A stretch of DNA of 64,000 nt from Candidatus Devosia phytovorans. Lineage in GTDB: Bacteria; Pseudomonadota; Alphaproteobacteria; Rhizobiales; Devosiaceae. Positions 1 through 7,701 of the stretch are shown piece after piece. Position numbers and translations under genes: made by a program. The stretch covers positions 3,539,001 to 3,603,000 of the forward strand of contig CP119312.1 in the NCBI GenBank assembly GCA_029202405.1, written 5' to 3'. Position 1 is the stretch's first letter, and the number at the start of each line of letters is the position of its first letter. The notes under the pieces are model-generated. The model made no database searches. It saw nothing but the letters and a program-made list of their open reading frames with translations, and was not told the DNA's origin.

Positions 1-689
1 AATGTGCCGGAGGAATAGACCTTGCCAAGCTGGGTGATGTCCTGGACGCCGAGGGCCGAGACCAGCGCTGAATCCTTGATCATCGAGACGAAGTCATTGG
101 CGAGCGGCGGCAGGATGGTGCGCAGGGCCTGGGGCAGGACGATGAGGCGGAAGCACTTCCAGCGGGAAAAGCCGAGGGCGCGCGCCGCCTCGATCTGGCC
201 CTTGTCGACGGCTTCGATGCCAGCGCGGAAGATTTCGGCGATGAAGGCGGAATAGCAGACAGTGAGCGCGAGGATGGCGCGCCAGACGAAATCGAACTGG
301 CGGATGGTGATGGTGGCATCGAGGGGCTGCAGCAGCCAGTTGACGGCACTGACGAGGCCGGGAGCACCGACGAAGGCGACGTAGAACAGAAAGACCAGAA
401 CCGGAATGCCGCGGATGATTTCCACGTAGAAGGTGGCGATCTCGCGGAAAACGCGGTTGCCGGAGGTGCGGGCCAGGGCGACCAGCAGGCCGATGAGCGT
501 TGCCGCGGCAAAGGCGACCAGGGTCACCCAGACGGTGGTGATGACGCCGCCGGACAGGGCGCGGAAAATCTGGGCATAGGTGCCATTGGCGGTAATGCCC
601 CAGAGGCCGAGCACGAAGAGCAGCGCGATGGCGAGCAGCCACCACGGGGTCTGGGAGAGGATGGAGGGTTTGCGGGGGATGTAGGTCAT
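1..689 (-). CDS. Polar amino acid ABC transporter permease (partial, C-terminus off the window)
   Basis: This is an inner-membrane permease of the His/Glu/Gln (PAAT) ABC importer family. Translation from the ATG at 689 gives MTYIPRKPSILS, then a hydrophobic segment (about residues 18-35) and further membrane segments. The EAA loop expected for coupling to the ATPase is visible as EAARALGFSRWKCFRLIVLP. The frame is open to base 1, so about the last residues and the stop lie outside. The gene follows its substrate-binding protein gene by 42 bases in the same direction, with a hairpin between, so they form one transport operon. Substrate is not readable from the sequence. Other frames here are long but lack family motifs. 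Confidence 0.9.
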   Translation of the reverse strand, partial: MTYIPRKPSILSQTPWWLLAIALLFVLGLWGITANGTYAQIFRALSGGVITTVWVTLVAFAAATLIGLLVALARTSGNRVFREIATFYVEIIRGIPVLVFLFYVAFVGAPGLVSAVNWLLQPLDATITIRQFDFVWRAILALTVCYSAFIAEIFRAGIEAVDKGQIEAARALGFSRWKCFRLIVLPQALRTILPPLANDFVSMIKDSALVSALGVQDITQLGKVYSSGT

Positions 690-699
690 GAAAGGCGGG

Positions 700-718
700 A
701 TCGCGACAGGGCCGCGAT
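700..718 (-). promoter_or_regulatory. Intercistronic hairpin between binding protein and permease genes
   Basis: A perfect 6-bp inverted repeat (ATCGCG / CGCGAT, 7-base loop) lies in the 42-base gap between the binding-protein stop and the permease start. Hairpins in this position in ABC importers are known to protect the upstream binding-protein mRNA and so lower permease yield relative to the binding protein. That role here is inferred. Confidence 0.45.
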
Positions 719-731
719 ACCGGGATGTCCG

Positions 732-1529
732 TTATTGGGCCGAGTTATACTCGTAGAACCACTTCTGCTGCAGCGTGTCCATGGTGCCGTCGGACTTGAT
801 CTGGGCAAGGGCGGCGTTGATGGGGGCGGTCAGGTCGGAGCCGGGGGTGAGGATGAAGCCGAAGTCTTCCGAGCCGAGCGGGGTGCCGATGACTTTGAAG
901 GCGCCGGGATTGGCGCCGATATAGCCATTGGCCGAGGTCTGATCCATCAGGACGGTATCGACGTCGCCCGACTGCAGTGCCTGGACCGAGGCGCCGAAGG
1001 TGTCGAAGAGCTTGATGCGCGGATTGGCTTCGTCGCCATCGAGCACATTGTAGACGGCGACATAGAAATTGGTGGTGCCGGCCTGGGCGCCGACCAGGTT
1101 ATTGGTGTCAGCCGCAAAAGTGGCGGCGTCGGTGAAGCGGTCTTCGTCGGCGCGAACCAGCATCAGCTGTTCGGAGGTCAGATAGCTGTCGGAGAAATCG
1201 ACCTGTTCCTTGCGTTCGTCATTGATGGTGATGCCATCCATGCCGACGTCGAACTGGCCATCGCGCACGGCCTGGATCATCACGTCCCAGGAGGTCAGCT
1301 CCCATTTGACCGTGGTGTTAAGGCGCTTGGCGATCTCGTTGAAGAGGTCATACTCAAAACCGATGCCTTCGCCGGTGGCCGGATCGGCAAAGTTGAGCGG
1401 GACATAGGCATTTTCGGTGACGGCGACGATTTCGCGACCGGCCAGATCGGGCAATGCGTCCCGGGCGGCGACGGGCAGGACAAGGGCGGTGAGCGCCGCA
1501 GCAGCGGCGAAAAGCTTGATGGCGGTCAT
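732..1529 (-). CDS. Amino acid ABC transporter periplasmic substrate-binding protein
   Basis: A 265-residue family 3 solute-binding protein. The N-terminus is a Sec signal peptide (KLFAAAAALTALVLPVAA, cleavage near residue 22). The mature part has the two-lobe features of this family: a VAVTENAYVPLNF-like first strand, FEYDLFNEIAKRL, then the signature region FDVGMDGITINDERKEQVDF around residues 115-135, and a C-terminal QKWFYEY. It delivers an amino acid to the permease encoded just downstream. Substrate specificity cannot be told from the sequence. The gene lies 80 bases after pheT on the same strand, with no clear terminator between them. Confidence 0.9.
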   Translation of the reverse strand: MTAIKLFAAAAALTALVLPVAARDALPDLAGREIVAVTENAYVPLNFADPATGEGIGFEYDLFNEIAKRLNTTVKWELTSWDVMIQAVRDGQFDVGMDGITINDERKEQVDFSDSYLTSEQLMLVRADEDRFTDAATFAADTNNLVGAQAGTTNFYVAVYNVLDGDEANPRIKLFDTFGASVQALQSGDVDTVLMDQTSANGYIGANPGAFKVIGTPLGSEDFGFILTPGSDLTAPINAALAQIKSDGTMDTLQQKWFYEYNSAQ

Positions 1530-1609
1530 GAGGCGGCAGTCTCCCGAGCAAGAATTTGCCGGGAGACTAGACCGAAGAAGTCGGGTTTGGAAATGGCTTT
1601 GTGACGCAA

Positions 1610-4027
1610 TTACGTCCGCAGCATGCCGCCAGATTGCTTGGTGACAGCAGCGATAATGCTGGCCGAGACCTTGTCGATGTCTTCATCGGTCAGCGTCCTG
1701 TCGGCGGGTTGTATGATGACTTCGATGGCGACCGACTTCTTGCCCTCGCCGACATGGCTGCCCTCGAAGACGTCAAAGACGGTGACGTCCTTGATCAGCG
1801 CCTTGTCGGCCCCCTTTGCCGCCTTGAGGATGGCGCCGGCGGTGACCGCCTTATCGACGATAAAGGCGAAGTCGCGACTGAGCGGCATCAGGGCCGAGAG
1901 GTCGAGTGCCGGCTTGGTTTTGGTCGCCTTCCTGCGCGGTTCGGGCAGGGCATCGAGGTCGAGCTCGAAGGCTGTGACGGGGAAGTCGATGTCGAGTTCT
2001 GCGGCCCAGGCGGGATGCAGTTCGCCGAACCAGGCGAGAGTCTTGGGACCTTGGCGGACGACACCGCCGCGGCCGGGATGGCTCCAGGGGGCGGGCTCGG
2101 CAAGGATCTGCACCTTGTCGATGTCGTAGCCGAGTGCATCGAGCACGGCGGCAAGATCGGCCTTGGCATCAAAAACGCCGACGGCTTCGGGCTTGCCGGA
2201 CCAGTGGCGGCCCGAACCATCGAGTTTTGCCGTGCCGGTGCGAATGCCGGTGGCATAGGTGTGCTGGCCATCGGGGTTTTCCGAGAGGAAGACCTGGCCG
2301 ACTTCGAAGAGCGCGAGGTCGGAGGTGCCACGATTGGCATTGCGGCGCGCGGCCGACAGGAGACCCGGCAGGAGCGAGGGGCGCATGTCGGTCATGTCGG
2401 AGGCAATGGCATTGGCCAGCTGCAGGCCTTCGGAACCGCCGCCGAAGCGGGTGGCTTCGTCGTGGCTGATGAAGCTCCAGGTGACGGCTTCGTCGAGACC
2501 ACGGGCGGCCAGCGAACGGCGGGCGATGCGGCGGCGGTTCTGGATGGTGGTCAGCATGCGCTGGGCGACATGAGTGAGGCGCGGCAGGGGTTCGAGCGGG
2601 ACGTTGTCGACGCCGACCATGCGCATGACCTCTTCGACGAGGTCGGCCTTTTGCGTGACGTCGGGGCGCCAGGACGGCACCTTGACGGTGAGCTCATCGC
2701 CCTTGGCGTCGCTCGCAAAGCCGAGGCGGTCGAGGATGGCGACCACGTCGGCGGGCGCGACTTCGAGGCCGGTGAGGCGGCGGGTTTCGTTGAGCGGGAA
2801 GGTGACCACGGTATCGAGGAAGACGTCGTCGCCGGAGATCACCGGCTCCCGCGGCTCGCCACCGCAGAGATCGAGGACGAGGCGGGTGGCCAGTTCGAGG
2901 CCGGGTTCGGTCAAGGCGGGGTCGACGCCGCGTTCAAGGCGATAGCGGGCGTCCGAGACGATGCCGGTCTTGCGGCCGGTGCGGGCGATCAGGTCCGGAT
3001 CCCAGGAGGCGCATTCCATGAAGACGTTGGTGGTCGCTTCGGTGACGCCCGAGCGGATGCCGCCCATGACGCCGCCGAGGCAGAGGGGACCCTTGTCATC
3101 GGCAATGACGGTCATGGTGTCGTCGAGGGTGTAGACCTTGTTATCCAGCGCGTCGAAAGCCTCGTTGCGCGCATTGCGCAGGACGGGCTGGCCCACGAGC
3201 GTGTCGGCATCATAGGCGTGCAACGGACGGCCCCAGCCGAGCGAGACGAGATTGGTGATATCGACCACGGTGTTGATGGGGCGCAGGCCCACGGCACGCA
3301 GGCGCGCCTGCAGCCACTCGGGGGACGGGCCGTTCTTGATGTTCTTCAAATAGCGACCAGCGAATTTGCGGATGGCCTTGGGTTCGTCAGCGTCGAACTG
3401 ATGCGGCAGGGCGGCGATGGGGCTCACGCCCTTGGAGGCGACCGGGGACATGTCCGTGGTCTTGAGCGTGCCGAGGCCGAAGGCGGCGAGATCGCGCGCC
3501 ACGCCATAGACGCCGGTGGCATCGCCGCGATTTGGGGTGATGGAAATATCGAAGACCACGCCGTCGATACCGGCGAAATCGACATATTTCACGCCGATGG
3601 GGGCATTTTCGGGAAGCTCGATGATGCCGTCATGGTCGTTGCTCAATTCCAGCTCGGCGGCGGAGCAGAGCATGCCGTTGGACACCTGGCCACGGATATT
3701 GCCCTTGCCGATGGTCATGTCCTTGCCCGGAATATAGGTGCCGGGGAAGGCAAAGACGGTCTTGAGGCCGGTGCGGGCATTGGGCGCGCCGCAGACGACG
3801 TCGATCAGTTCGCCGGTGCCGGCATCGACCTTGCAGACGCGGAGCTTGTCGGCATTGGGATGCTGTTCGGCGGAAACGACATGGGCGGTGACGAAAGCCG
3901 AGAGGGCCGCGCCCTGGTTTTCGACGCCTTCCACTTCAAGGCCAACCGTGGTGAGGGCCGTGGATATCTCATCGACCGAAGCGGTCGTGTCGAGGTGATC
4001 CTTGAGCCATTCGAGGGTGAACTTCAT
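1610..4027 (-). CDS. pheT: Phenylalanyl-tRNA synthetase beta subunit
   Basis: An 805-residue PheT, the normal length. It forms the alpha2-beta2 PheRS that charges tRNA-Phe. Domain order is complete: start MKFTLEWLKDHLDTTAS, EMAP/OB tRNA-binding fold (about 40-150, with AEQHPNADKLRVCKVDAGTG and VCGAPNARTGL), B3/B4 editing domain (about 210-390), B5 domain (about 400-475), and a C-terminal FDX-ACB anticodon-binding domain (from about 712, LSRDFAFIVDKAV). The start follows the upstream ASCH-exonuclease stop by 11 bases. pheT is separated from pheS by about 1.67 kb of toxin-antitoxin and nuclease genes, so its expression may be shared with that cassette. Confidence 0.97.
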   Translation of the reverse strand: MKFTLEWLKDHLDTTASVDEISTALTTVGLEVEGVENQGAALSAFVTAHVVSAEQHPNADKLRVCKVDAGTGELIDVVCGAPNARTGLKTVFAFPGTYIPGKDMTIGKGNIRGQVSNGMLCSAAELELSNDHDGIIELPENAPIGVKYVDFAGIDGVVFDISITPNRGDATGVYGVARDLAAFGLGTLKTTDMSPVASKGVSPIAALPHQFDADEPKAIRKFAGRYLKNIKNGPSPEWLQARLRAVGLRPINTVVDITNLVSLGWGRPLHAYDADTLVGQPVLRNARNEAFDALDNKVYTLDDTMTVIADDKGPLCLGGVMGGIRSGVTEATTNVFMECASWDPDLIARTGRKTGIVSDARYRLERGVDPALTEPGLELATRLVLDLCGGEPREPVISGDDVFLDTVVTFPLNETRRLTGLEVAPADVVAILDRLGFASDAKGDELTVKVPSWRPDVTQKADLVEEVMRMVGVDNVPLEPLPRLTHVAQRMLTTIQNRRRIARRSLAARGLDEAVTWSFISHDEATRFGGGSEGLQLANAIASDMTDMRPSLLPGLLSAARRNANRGTSDLALFEVGQVFLSENPDGQHTYATGIRTGTAKLDGSGRHWSGKPEAVGVFDAKADLAAVLDALGYDIDKVQILAEPAPWSHPGRGGVVRQGPKTLAWFGELHPAWAAELDIDFPVTAFELDLDALPEPRRKATKTKPALDLSALMPLSRDFAFIVDKAVTAGAILKAAKGADKALIKDVTVFDVFEGSHVGEGKKSVAIEVIIQPADRTLTDEDIDKVSASIIAAVTKQSGGMLRT

Positions 4028-4038
4028 ATTTTCGGCCT

Positions 4039-5082
4039 TTAACGGAAGTCTGACTTGGTGCCGGTGATCGGCGGTAACTGGCGGGAAATCTTGAACAGTT
4101 CGACGAGCACATTGGCAAAGCCCTGCGCGTCATCGATGGCTTTGTGCGTGTGGGCGACATGGCCATAGAATTCGGCCGGCAGCTTGCTCATGCCCCAGTC
4201 GAGATAGGGCGCACCACGCAAAGTGCCGGCCATGGTGTAGAGGCAGATGCCACCGCCGCGGAAAATCTGGCGGGTCTTGAAGGGACCTGACAGGGCGCGG
4301 GTGCCGGCAAATTCATCGAGATAGTGGTCCATCCACAATCCGTCGAAAATCATCGGCGCGGCGACGAAAACCTTTGGGCCGGGCAGGCTATCCACCCAAT
4401 CGGCAAAGCGCGGCATGACTACCGAAGGCTCTTCGGCATTGGTTGTGGCCGCGGCCCAGGCTTCTGGCTGCGTCTGCCACCAAGCCATGGTGGTCTCGTT
4501 AGTGGTGCGATCGGGGCGCTGCAGGAGCTGGGCCTCGAACGTGCCATGCGGCGTGCCATCGGCTTCAATCGCCACCGAGGCAAAGCTCAGCATGGAATTA
4601 TGCAGGGGCGTCGGCCCGTCGGCCTCGATATCGGTGACGATGAAGATGGGCGAGGCGACGAGATTATAGATGGCGCGGCCGGCGGGCAGGATTTCGACCA
4701 GCCGGAAGGTCTCGCAGACAACGTCCATATCGGGAGAGAAGCCGCCATTGCGGGCGAAGTAGCTTTCGTGGCCTTCACGCCAGGCGGCGTAATCGCCCTC
4801 GCCTTCCCGATCGGTGAAGGCGGGATCGATGTCGTCGAAATGCCGGATCTCGATGCTCTGGGTTTCGATGACGCAGGCCGGCTCGCCCGCGCCATTGCGC
4901 ACCAGATCGCGCCGCCCGACCTGGGGCAACGGCTCCTTGCCCGGACCATAGTCACGCAATGCGCCACAGGTGGCGGTCTTCTTGCCGGAGAGGACAAGAC
5001 CCAAAAGCTCATCAGCCAGTTCCGGCGAGTCACCGAAACTGAACTGGATGGCGCTTTGATAGTGGGGCGGAAGGGTGGTCAC
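4039..5082 (-). CDS. ASCH domain fused to a DEDDh 3'-5' exonuclease domain
   Basis: A 347-residue two-domain protein. Residues about 10-130 match the ASCH fold (a PUA-like RNA/nucleotide-binding domain): KKTATCGALRDYG at 34-46, then ETQSIEIRHFDDID. Residues about 142-345 are a DEDDh exonuclease: Exo I D151/E153 in FIVTDIEADGP, Exo II D247 in APMIFDGLW, Exo III H313 and D318 in THKAIDDAQ, so all catalytic residues are present. The EADGPTPLHNSMLSF stretch resembles the small 3'-5' exoribonuclease group. The ATG overlaps the brnA stop by 4 bases (ATGA), implying translational coupling, and pheT follows after 11 bases. RNA as substrate is inference. The domain fusion itself is read directly from one uninterrupted frame. 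Confidence 0.82.
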   Translation of the reverse strand: MTTLPPHYQSAIQFSFGDSPELADELLGLVLSGKKTATCGALRDYGPGKEPLPQVGRRDLVRNGAGEPACVIETQSIEIRHFDDIDPAFTDREGEGDYAAWREGHESYFARNGGFSPDMDVVCETFRLVEILPAGRAIYNLVASPIFIVTDIEADGPTPLHNSMLSFASVAIEADGTPHGTFEAQLLQRPDRTTNETTMAWWQTQPEAWAAATTNAEEPSVVMPRFADWVDSLPGPKVFVAAPMIFDGLWMDHYLDEFAGTRALSGPFKTRQIFRGGGICLYTMAGTLRGAPYLDWGMSKLPAEFYGHVAHTHKAIDDAQGFANVLVELFKISRQLPPITGTKSDFR

Positions 5083-5429
5083 GAGTTCTTTTTCACGTAG
5101 TCATCGAGGACGTCGTTGATACGGCTCTGCCAGCCAGGACCGGTGGCGCGGAAATGTTCGACAATGTGATGGTCGAGACGCAGGCCGATACGGTCCTTGA
5201 CTTCGGATTTCTGGGGGCCGCGCTGGCCGCGCGCCCGACCGTTGTCGAGCGCCTCCAGCAGTTCGGGAAAGTCCGTAATTGGTCGTGCTCGAGCAAAATC
5301 TTCAGCCGTAGCCTCAGGGATATCATCGCCCACGCGCTTTTCGAAGTCGTCCAAAGACTCGCCTGGACGTCGCCCGTCAAGCGTGCCGGGGATCCTTACC
5401 CTCGTCATATCTCTTGCATTCGCGCTCAT
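5079..5429 (-). CDS. brnA: BrnA-family antitoxin
   Basis: A 116-residue antitoxin. The C-terminal part carries the BrnA pattern RGQRGPQKSEVKDRIGLRLD followed by FRATGPGWQSRINDVLDDYV, a ribbon-helix-helix DNA-binding region. The N-terminal part (DDFEKRVGDDIPEATAEDFARARP) would wrap the toxin. The first ATG at 5429 overlaps brnT by 53 bases. An internal ATG at 5408 (MTRVRIPG) is an alternative with a smaller overlap. BrnA neutralises BrnT and represses the operon in characterised systems. Its stop overlaps the next gene's start by 4 bases. Confidence 0.85.
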   Translation of the reverse strand: MSANARDMTRVRIPGTLDGRRPGESLDDFEKRVGDDIPEATAEDFARARPITDFPELLEALDNGRARGQRGPQKSEVKDRIGLRLDHHIVEHFRATGPGWQSRINDVLDDYVKKNS

Positions 5430-5661
5430 TGGCTTTCCTCATGGAGATGATGCGAATTCTGTTACCGCGTGGCGTCCAACAGAAGGTGTGCAGGCGGTCA
5501 TCGAGATAGCCGTAGGAAATAAAACGGGCTTCCTCATAATCTCTTCGCAGGTCGGGCCAGGTGCGAAGACTGTCTCGATCAACATAGACAAAATCGGCAA
5601 AATCGAGCCCTCGATTGACGAGCGCGTCCTGCCGCTTGTCTTCGTCCCACTCCAGTTCCAT
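5377..5661 (-). CDS. brnT: BrnT-family ribonuclease toxin
   Basis: A 94-residue protein with the BrnT (RelE-like fold) signature: ELEWDEDKRQDALVNRGLDF at the N-terminus, RFISYGYLDDRLHTFCWT in the middle, and RIRIISMRKANERECKRYDE at the C-terminus. The usual KHGVDF segment reads NRGLDF, so the customary histidine is Arg here. Whether this weakens toxicity is unknown. The gene order toxin then antitoxin is normal for BrnTA. It begins 37 bases after the pheS stop, in an AT-rich gap with a palindrome, so it probably has its own autoregulated promoter as well as read-through from pheS. Confidence 0.85.
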   Translation of the reverse strand: MELEWDEDKRQDALVNRGLDFADFVYVDRDSLRTWPDLRRDYEEARFISYGYLDDRLHTFCWTPRGNRIRIISMRKANERECKRYDEGKDPRHA

Positions 5662-5667
5662 TCACTA

Positions 5668-5687
5668 CCACACTTATTTAATTGTGG
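5668..5687 (-). promoter_or_regulatory. Imperfect palindrome upstream of brnT, likely BrnA operator
   Basis: A 20-base imperfect palindrome (outer arms CCACA / TGTGG, inner TTA / TAA; 16 of 20 positions symmetric) sits between the pheS stop and the brnT start, 7 bases from the ATG. It is distinctly AT-rich compared with its surroundings. Antitoxin autorepression at such sites is the rule for BrnTA. Assignment to BrnA is inference. Confidence 0.5.
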
Positions 5688-5698
5688 CCACGATCAAA

Positions 5699-6829
5699 TC
5701 AAGAGCTGAGGCCTCCAAACAACGTCGGCAGGTCCAGCGGACGGAAGCCGTAGTGGTCGAGCCAGCGCTGGTCGGCGTCGAAGAAGGCGCGGAGGTCCGG
5801 CATGCCATATTTCAGCATGGCGATGCGGTCGATGCCCATGCCCCAGGCAAAGCCTTGGTAGACGTCGGGATCGAGGCCGGCATTGCGGATCACGTTCGGA
5901 TGCACCATGCCGCAGCCGAGGATTTCGAGCCAGTCATTGCCCTCGCCGATCTTCACCTCTGACCCGGAGCGATCGCATTGCACGTCGACTTCCATGGACG
6001 GCTCGGTGAAGGGGAAAAAGCTCGGGCGGAAGCGCAGGGTGACATTGGGGACTTCGAAATAGGCCTTGAGGAATTCCTCGAGCACCCAGCGCAACTGACC
6101 GATATGGCTGGACTTGTCGATGACGAGACCTTCCACCTGATGGAACATGGGTGTGTGGGTCTGGTCGCTGTCATTGCGATAGGTGCGACCGGGCATGACC
6201 ACGCGGATGGGGGGATCCATGGCGGGAGTGATGTAGCTTGCCGCCGGCTTCTCGTTGCTCTTTTGCATGACGCGCATCTGTACGGGCGAGGTGTGGGTGC
6301 GCAGCACCTTTTTCACCCCATCGGCACCGGGTTTCATGAAGAAGGTGTCGTGCATTTCACGCGCCGGGTGACCCTCGGGGAAGTTCAGCGCGGTGAAATT
6401 GAAATAGTCGGTCTCGATATCGGGACCTTCGGCGATGGAGAAGCCCATGTCCGAGAAGATGGCGGTGATTTCGTCGATGGTCTGGCTGATCGGGTGAATG
6501 CGGCCCTTTGCCGTCGGTGCGGACTGCAGAGGCAGGGTGATGTCGACGGTTTCGGCCCTGAGGCGAGCATCGAGGGCGGCGGACTTGAGGGTCGCGCTCC
6601 TCTGCTCGATCAAGCCGGCGATCTCCTGCTTGAGCCCATTGATGGCGGGACCGGCGCTCTTGCGCTCTTCGGGCGCCATGGTGCCGAGCGAGGCGAGGAG
6701 CGCGGAGACGCTGCCCTTCTTGCCCAGGGCCGAAACGCGTACGGCATCGAGCGCGGTCTCGTCACTGGTGGCGGCAATCGCAGCCGAAAGCTCGGCGCGG
6801 AGGGTGTCGATCTGGCTTTCGAGGGACAT
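5699..6829 (-). CDS. pheS: Phenylalanyl-tRNA synthetase alpha subunit
   Basis: A 376-residue PheS. An N-terminal coiled coil (SLESQIDTLRAELSAAIAA) is followed by the class II catalytic core: motif 2 region RTHTSPVQMRVM and RVVMPGRTYRNDSDQTHTPM, then FRPSFFPFTEPSMEVDV, and motif 3 GFAWGMGIDRIAMLKYGMPD near the C-terminus. I chose the ATG at 6829 (MSLESQID), which matches the family start. An in-frame TTG at 6850 would add seven residues (MSELRNT). An intrinsic terminator lies between rplT and this gene, so pheS either has its own promoter or depends on read-through or attenuation. The partner pheT is not adjacent. Confidence 0.96.
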   Translation of the reverse strand: MSLESQIDTLRAELSAAIAATSDETALDAVRVSALGKKGSVSALLASLGTMAPEERKSAGPAINGLKQEIAGLIEQRSATLKSAALDARLRAETVDITLPLQSAPTAKGRIHPISQTIDEITAIFSDMGFSIAEGPDIETDYFNFTALNFPEGHPAREMHDTFFMKPGADGVKKVLRTHTSPVQMRVMQKSNEKPAASYITPAMDPPIRVVMPGRTYRNDSDQTHTPMFHQVEGLVIDKSSHIGQLRWVLEEFLKAYFEVPNVTLRFRPSFFPFTEPSMEVDVQCDRSGSEVKIGEGNDWLEILGCGMVHPNVIRNAGLDPDVYQGFAWGMGIDRIAMLKYGMPDLRAFFDADQRWLDHYGFRPLDLPTLFGGLSS

Positions 6830-6865
6830 GGTATTTCTCAACTCGGACAAGTGCGGCGGTTAGAT

Positions 6866-6914
6866 CAAAAGAAAACGCCCCGCGCTAGCCCCGAAGGACC
6901 AGCGCAAGGCGTTG
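6866..6914 (-). terminator. Intrinsic terminator between rplT and pheS, possible attenuator
   Basis: On the minus strand a long GC-rich stem (AACGCC...GGCGTT outer pairs, GCGCT/AGCGC inner pairs, UUCG-type loop) is followed by TTTTCTTTT. It lies 28 bases after the rplT stop and about 36 bases before the pheS ATG. In enterobacteria pheST is attenuated at this place. I found no Phe-rich leader peptide here, so attenuation remains open. Confidence 0.7.
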
Positions 6915-6941
6915 ATTTGACCTCAGCAGAGCTGGGGAGAG

Positions 6942-7343
6942 TTAGGCGGTGACGCGCTCGTGGGTCGTCTTTTCGACGCCTTCGAGGTAAGCGAGAGCAG
7001 CCTTGGCCTTGGCGACCAGCACGCCGAACGCTTCGGGCTGGGTGATCGCGAGATCGCTCAGCACCTTGCGGTCAACGGCAACCTCAGCCTTGCTGAGGCC
7101 GTCGATAAATCGACCATAGGTCAGGCCGTAATCGCGCACGGCAGCGTTGATGCGCTGGATCCAGAGAGCGCGGAAGTTGCGCTTCTTGACGCGGCGATCG
7201 CGGTAGGCGTACTGGCCGGCCTTTTCGACGGCCTGCTTGGCGATACGGATCGTCGACTTGCGGCGGCCATAATAGCCCTCCGCAGCCTTGAGAACCTTCT
7301 TGTGACGGGCGTGATTGGTAACGCCTCTTTTAACGCGTGACAT
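6942..7343 (-). CDS. rplT: 50S ribosomal protein L20
   Basis: A 133-residue L20 with the conserved basic N-terminus SRVKRGVTNHARHKKVLK, then GYYGRRKSTIRIAKQAVEKA and RDRRVKKRNFRALWIQRIN. It binds 23S rRNA early in large-subunit assembly and in other bacteria represses its own operon. It follows rpmI by 20 bases, the usual pair. Length and C-terminus are normal for alphaproteobacteria. Confidence 0.98.
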   Translation of the reverse strand: MSRVKRGVTNHARHKKVLKAAEGYYGRRKSTIRIAKQAVEKAGQYAYRDRRVKKRNFRALWIQRINAAVRDYGLTYGRFIDGLSKAEVAVDRKVLSDLAITQPEAFGVLVAKAKAALAYLEGVEKTTHERVTA

Positions 7344-7363
7344 GTGTCAGCTTCCCTTCAGCG

Positions 7364-7564
7364 TTAGCGGTTGTACGGCATGTACCACTTCACCAGACCC
7401 TCGTCGCCCTTGGACAGGATCTTGGTGCCGCGGTTGGTGCGGATGTACTTTGCGTTGTGGTTGATCAGGCGGTGACGCTTGCCAGCGACGCCTGCCTTAA
7501 CGCGACCGGTCGCGGTGAAGCTGAAACGCTTTTTGGCGCCAGACTTCGTCTTCATCTTTGGCAT
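7364..7564 (-). CDS. rpmI: 50S ribosomal protein L35
   Basis: A 66-residue L35 starting MPKMKTKSGAKKRFSFTATG and ending YMPYNR, complete and of normal size. It is the first gene of the rpmI-rplT unit. In many bacteria infC precedes rpmI, but here infC lies about 52 kb away on the same strand (59.4-59.9 kb), so the operon must be driven from the gap at 7565-7701. Confidence 0.97.
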   Translation of the reverse strand: MPKMKTKSGAKKRFSFTATGRVKAGVAGKRHRLINHNAKYIRTNRGTKILSKGDEGLVKWYMPYNR

Positions 7565-7701
7565 TTTGCGGGTCCTTCAGAGTAGTTCGGATGGATTTGG
7601 CCCATCGCATTCAGAGACCGCCACGGCATGCCTTTTGGCCGGGCGATCCGGAGAAGTCGGCTCTATAGGGGGAATCCGGGGGACTGGCAAGGCCCGGCAC
7701 G

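Noticed and set aside
1601..4042. An 813-codon open frame on the plus strand opposite pheT
   Set aside because: It mirrors pheT almost exactly, lacks family motifs, and its composition (Gly/Asp/Ala-rich) is the normal shadow of a GC-rich gene.
6850..6942. A Phe-rich leader peptide for pheS attenuation
   Set aside because: No short frame with several Phe codons and a ribosome site is present between rplT and the terminator.
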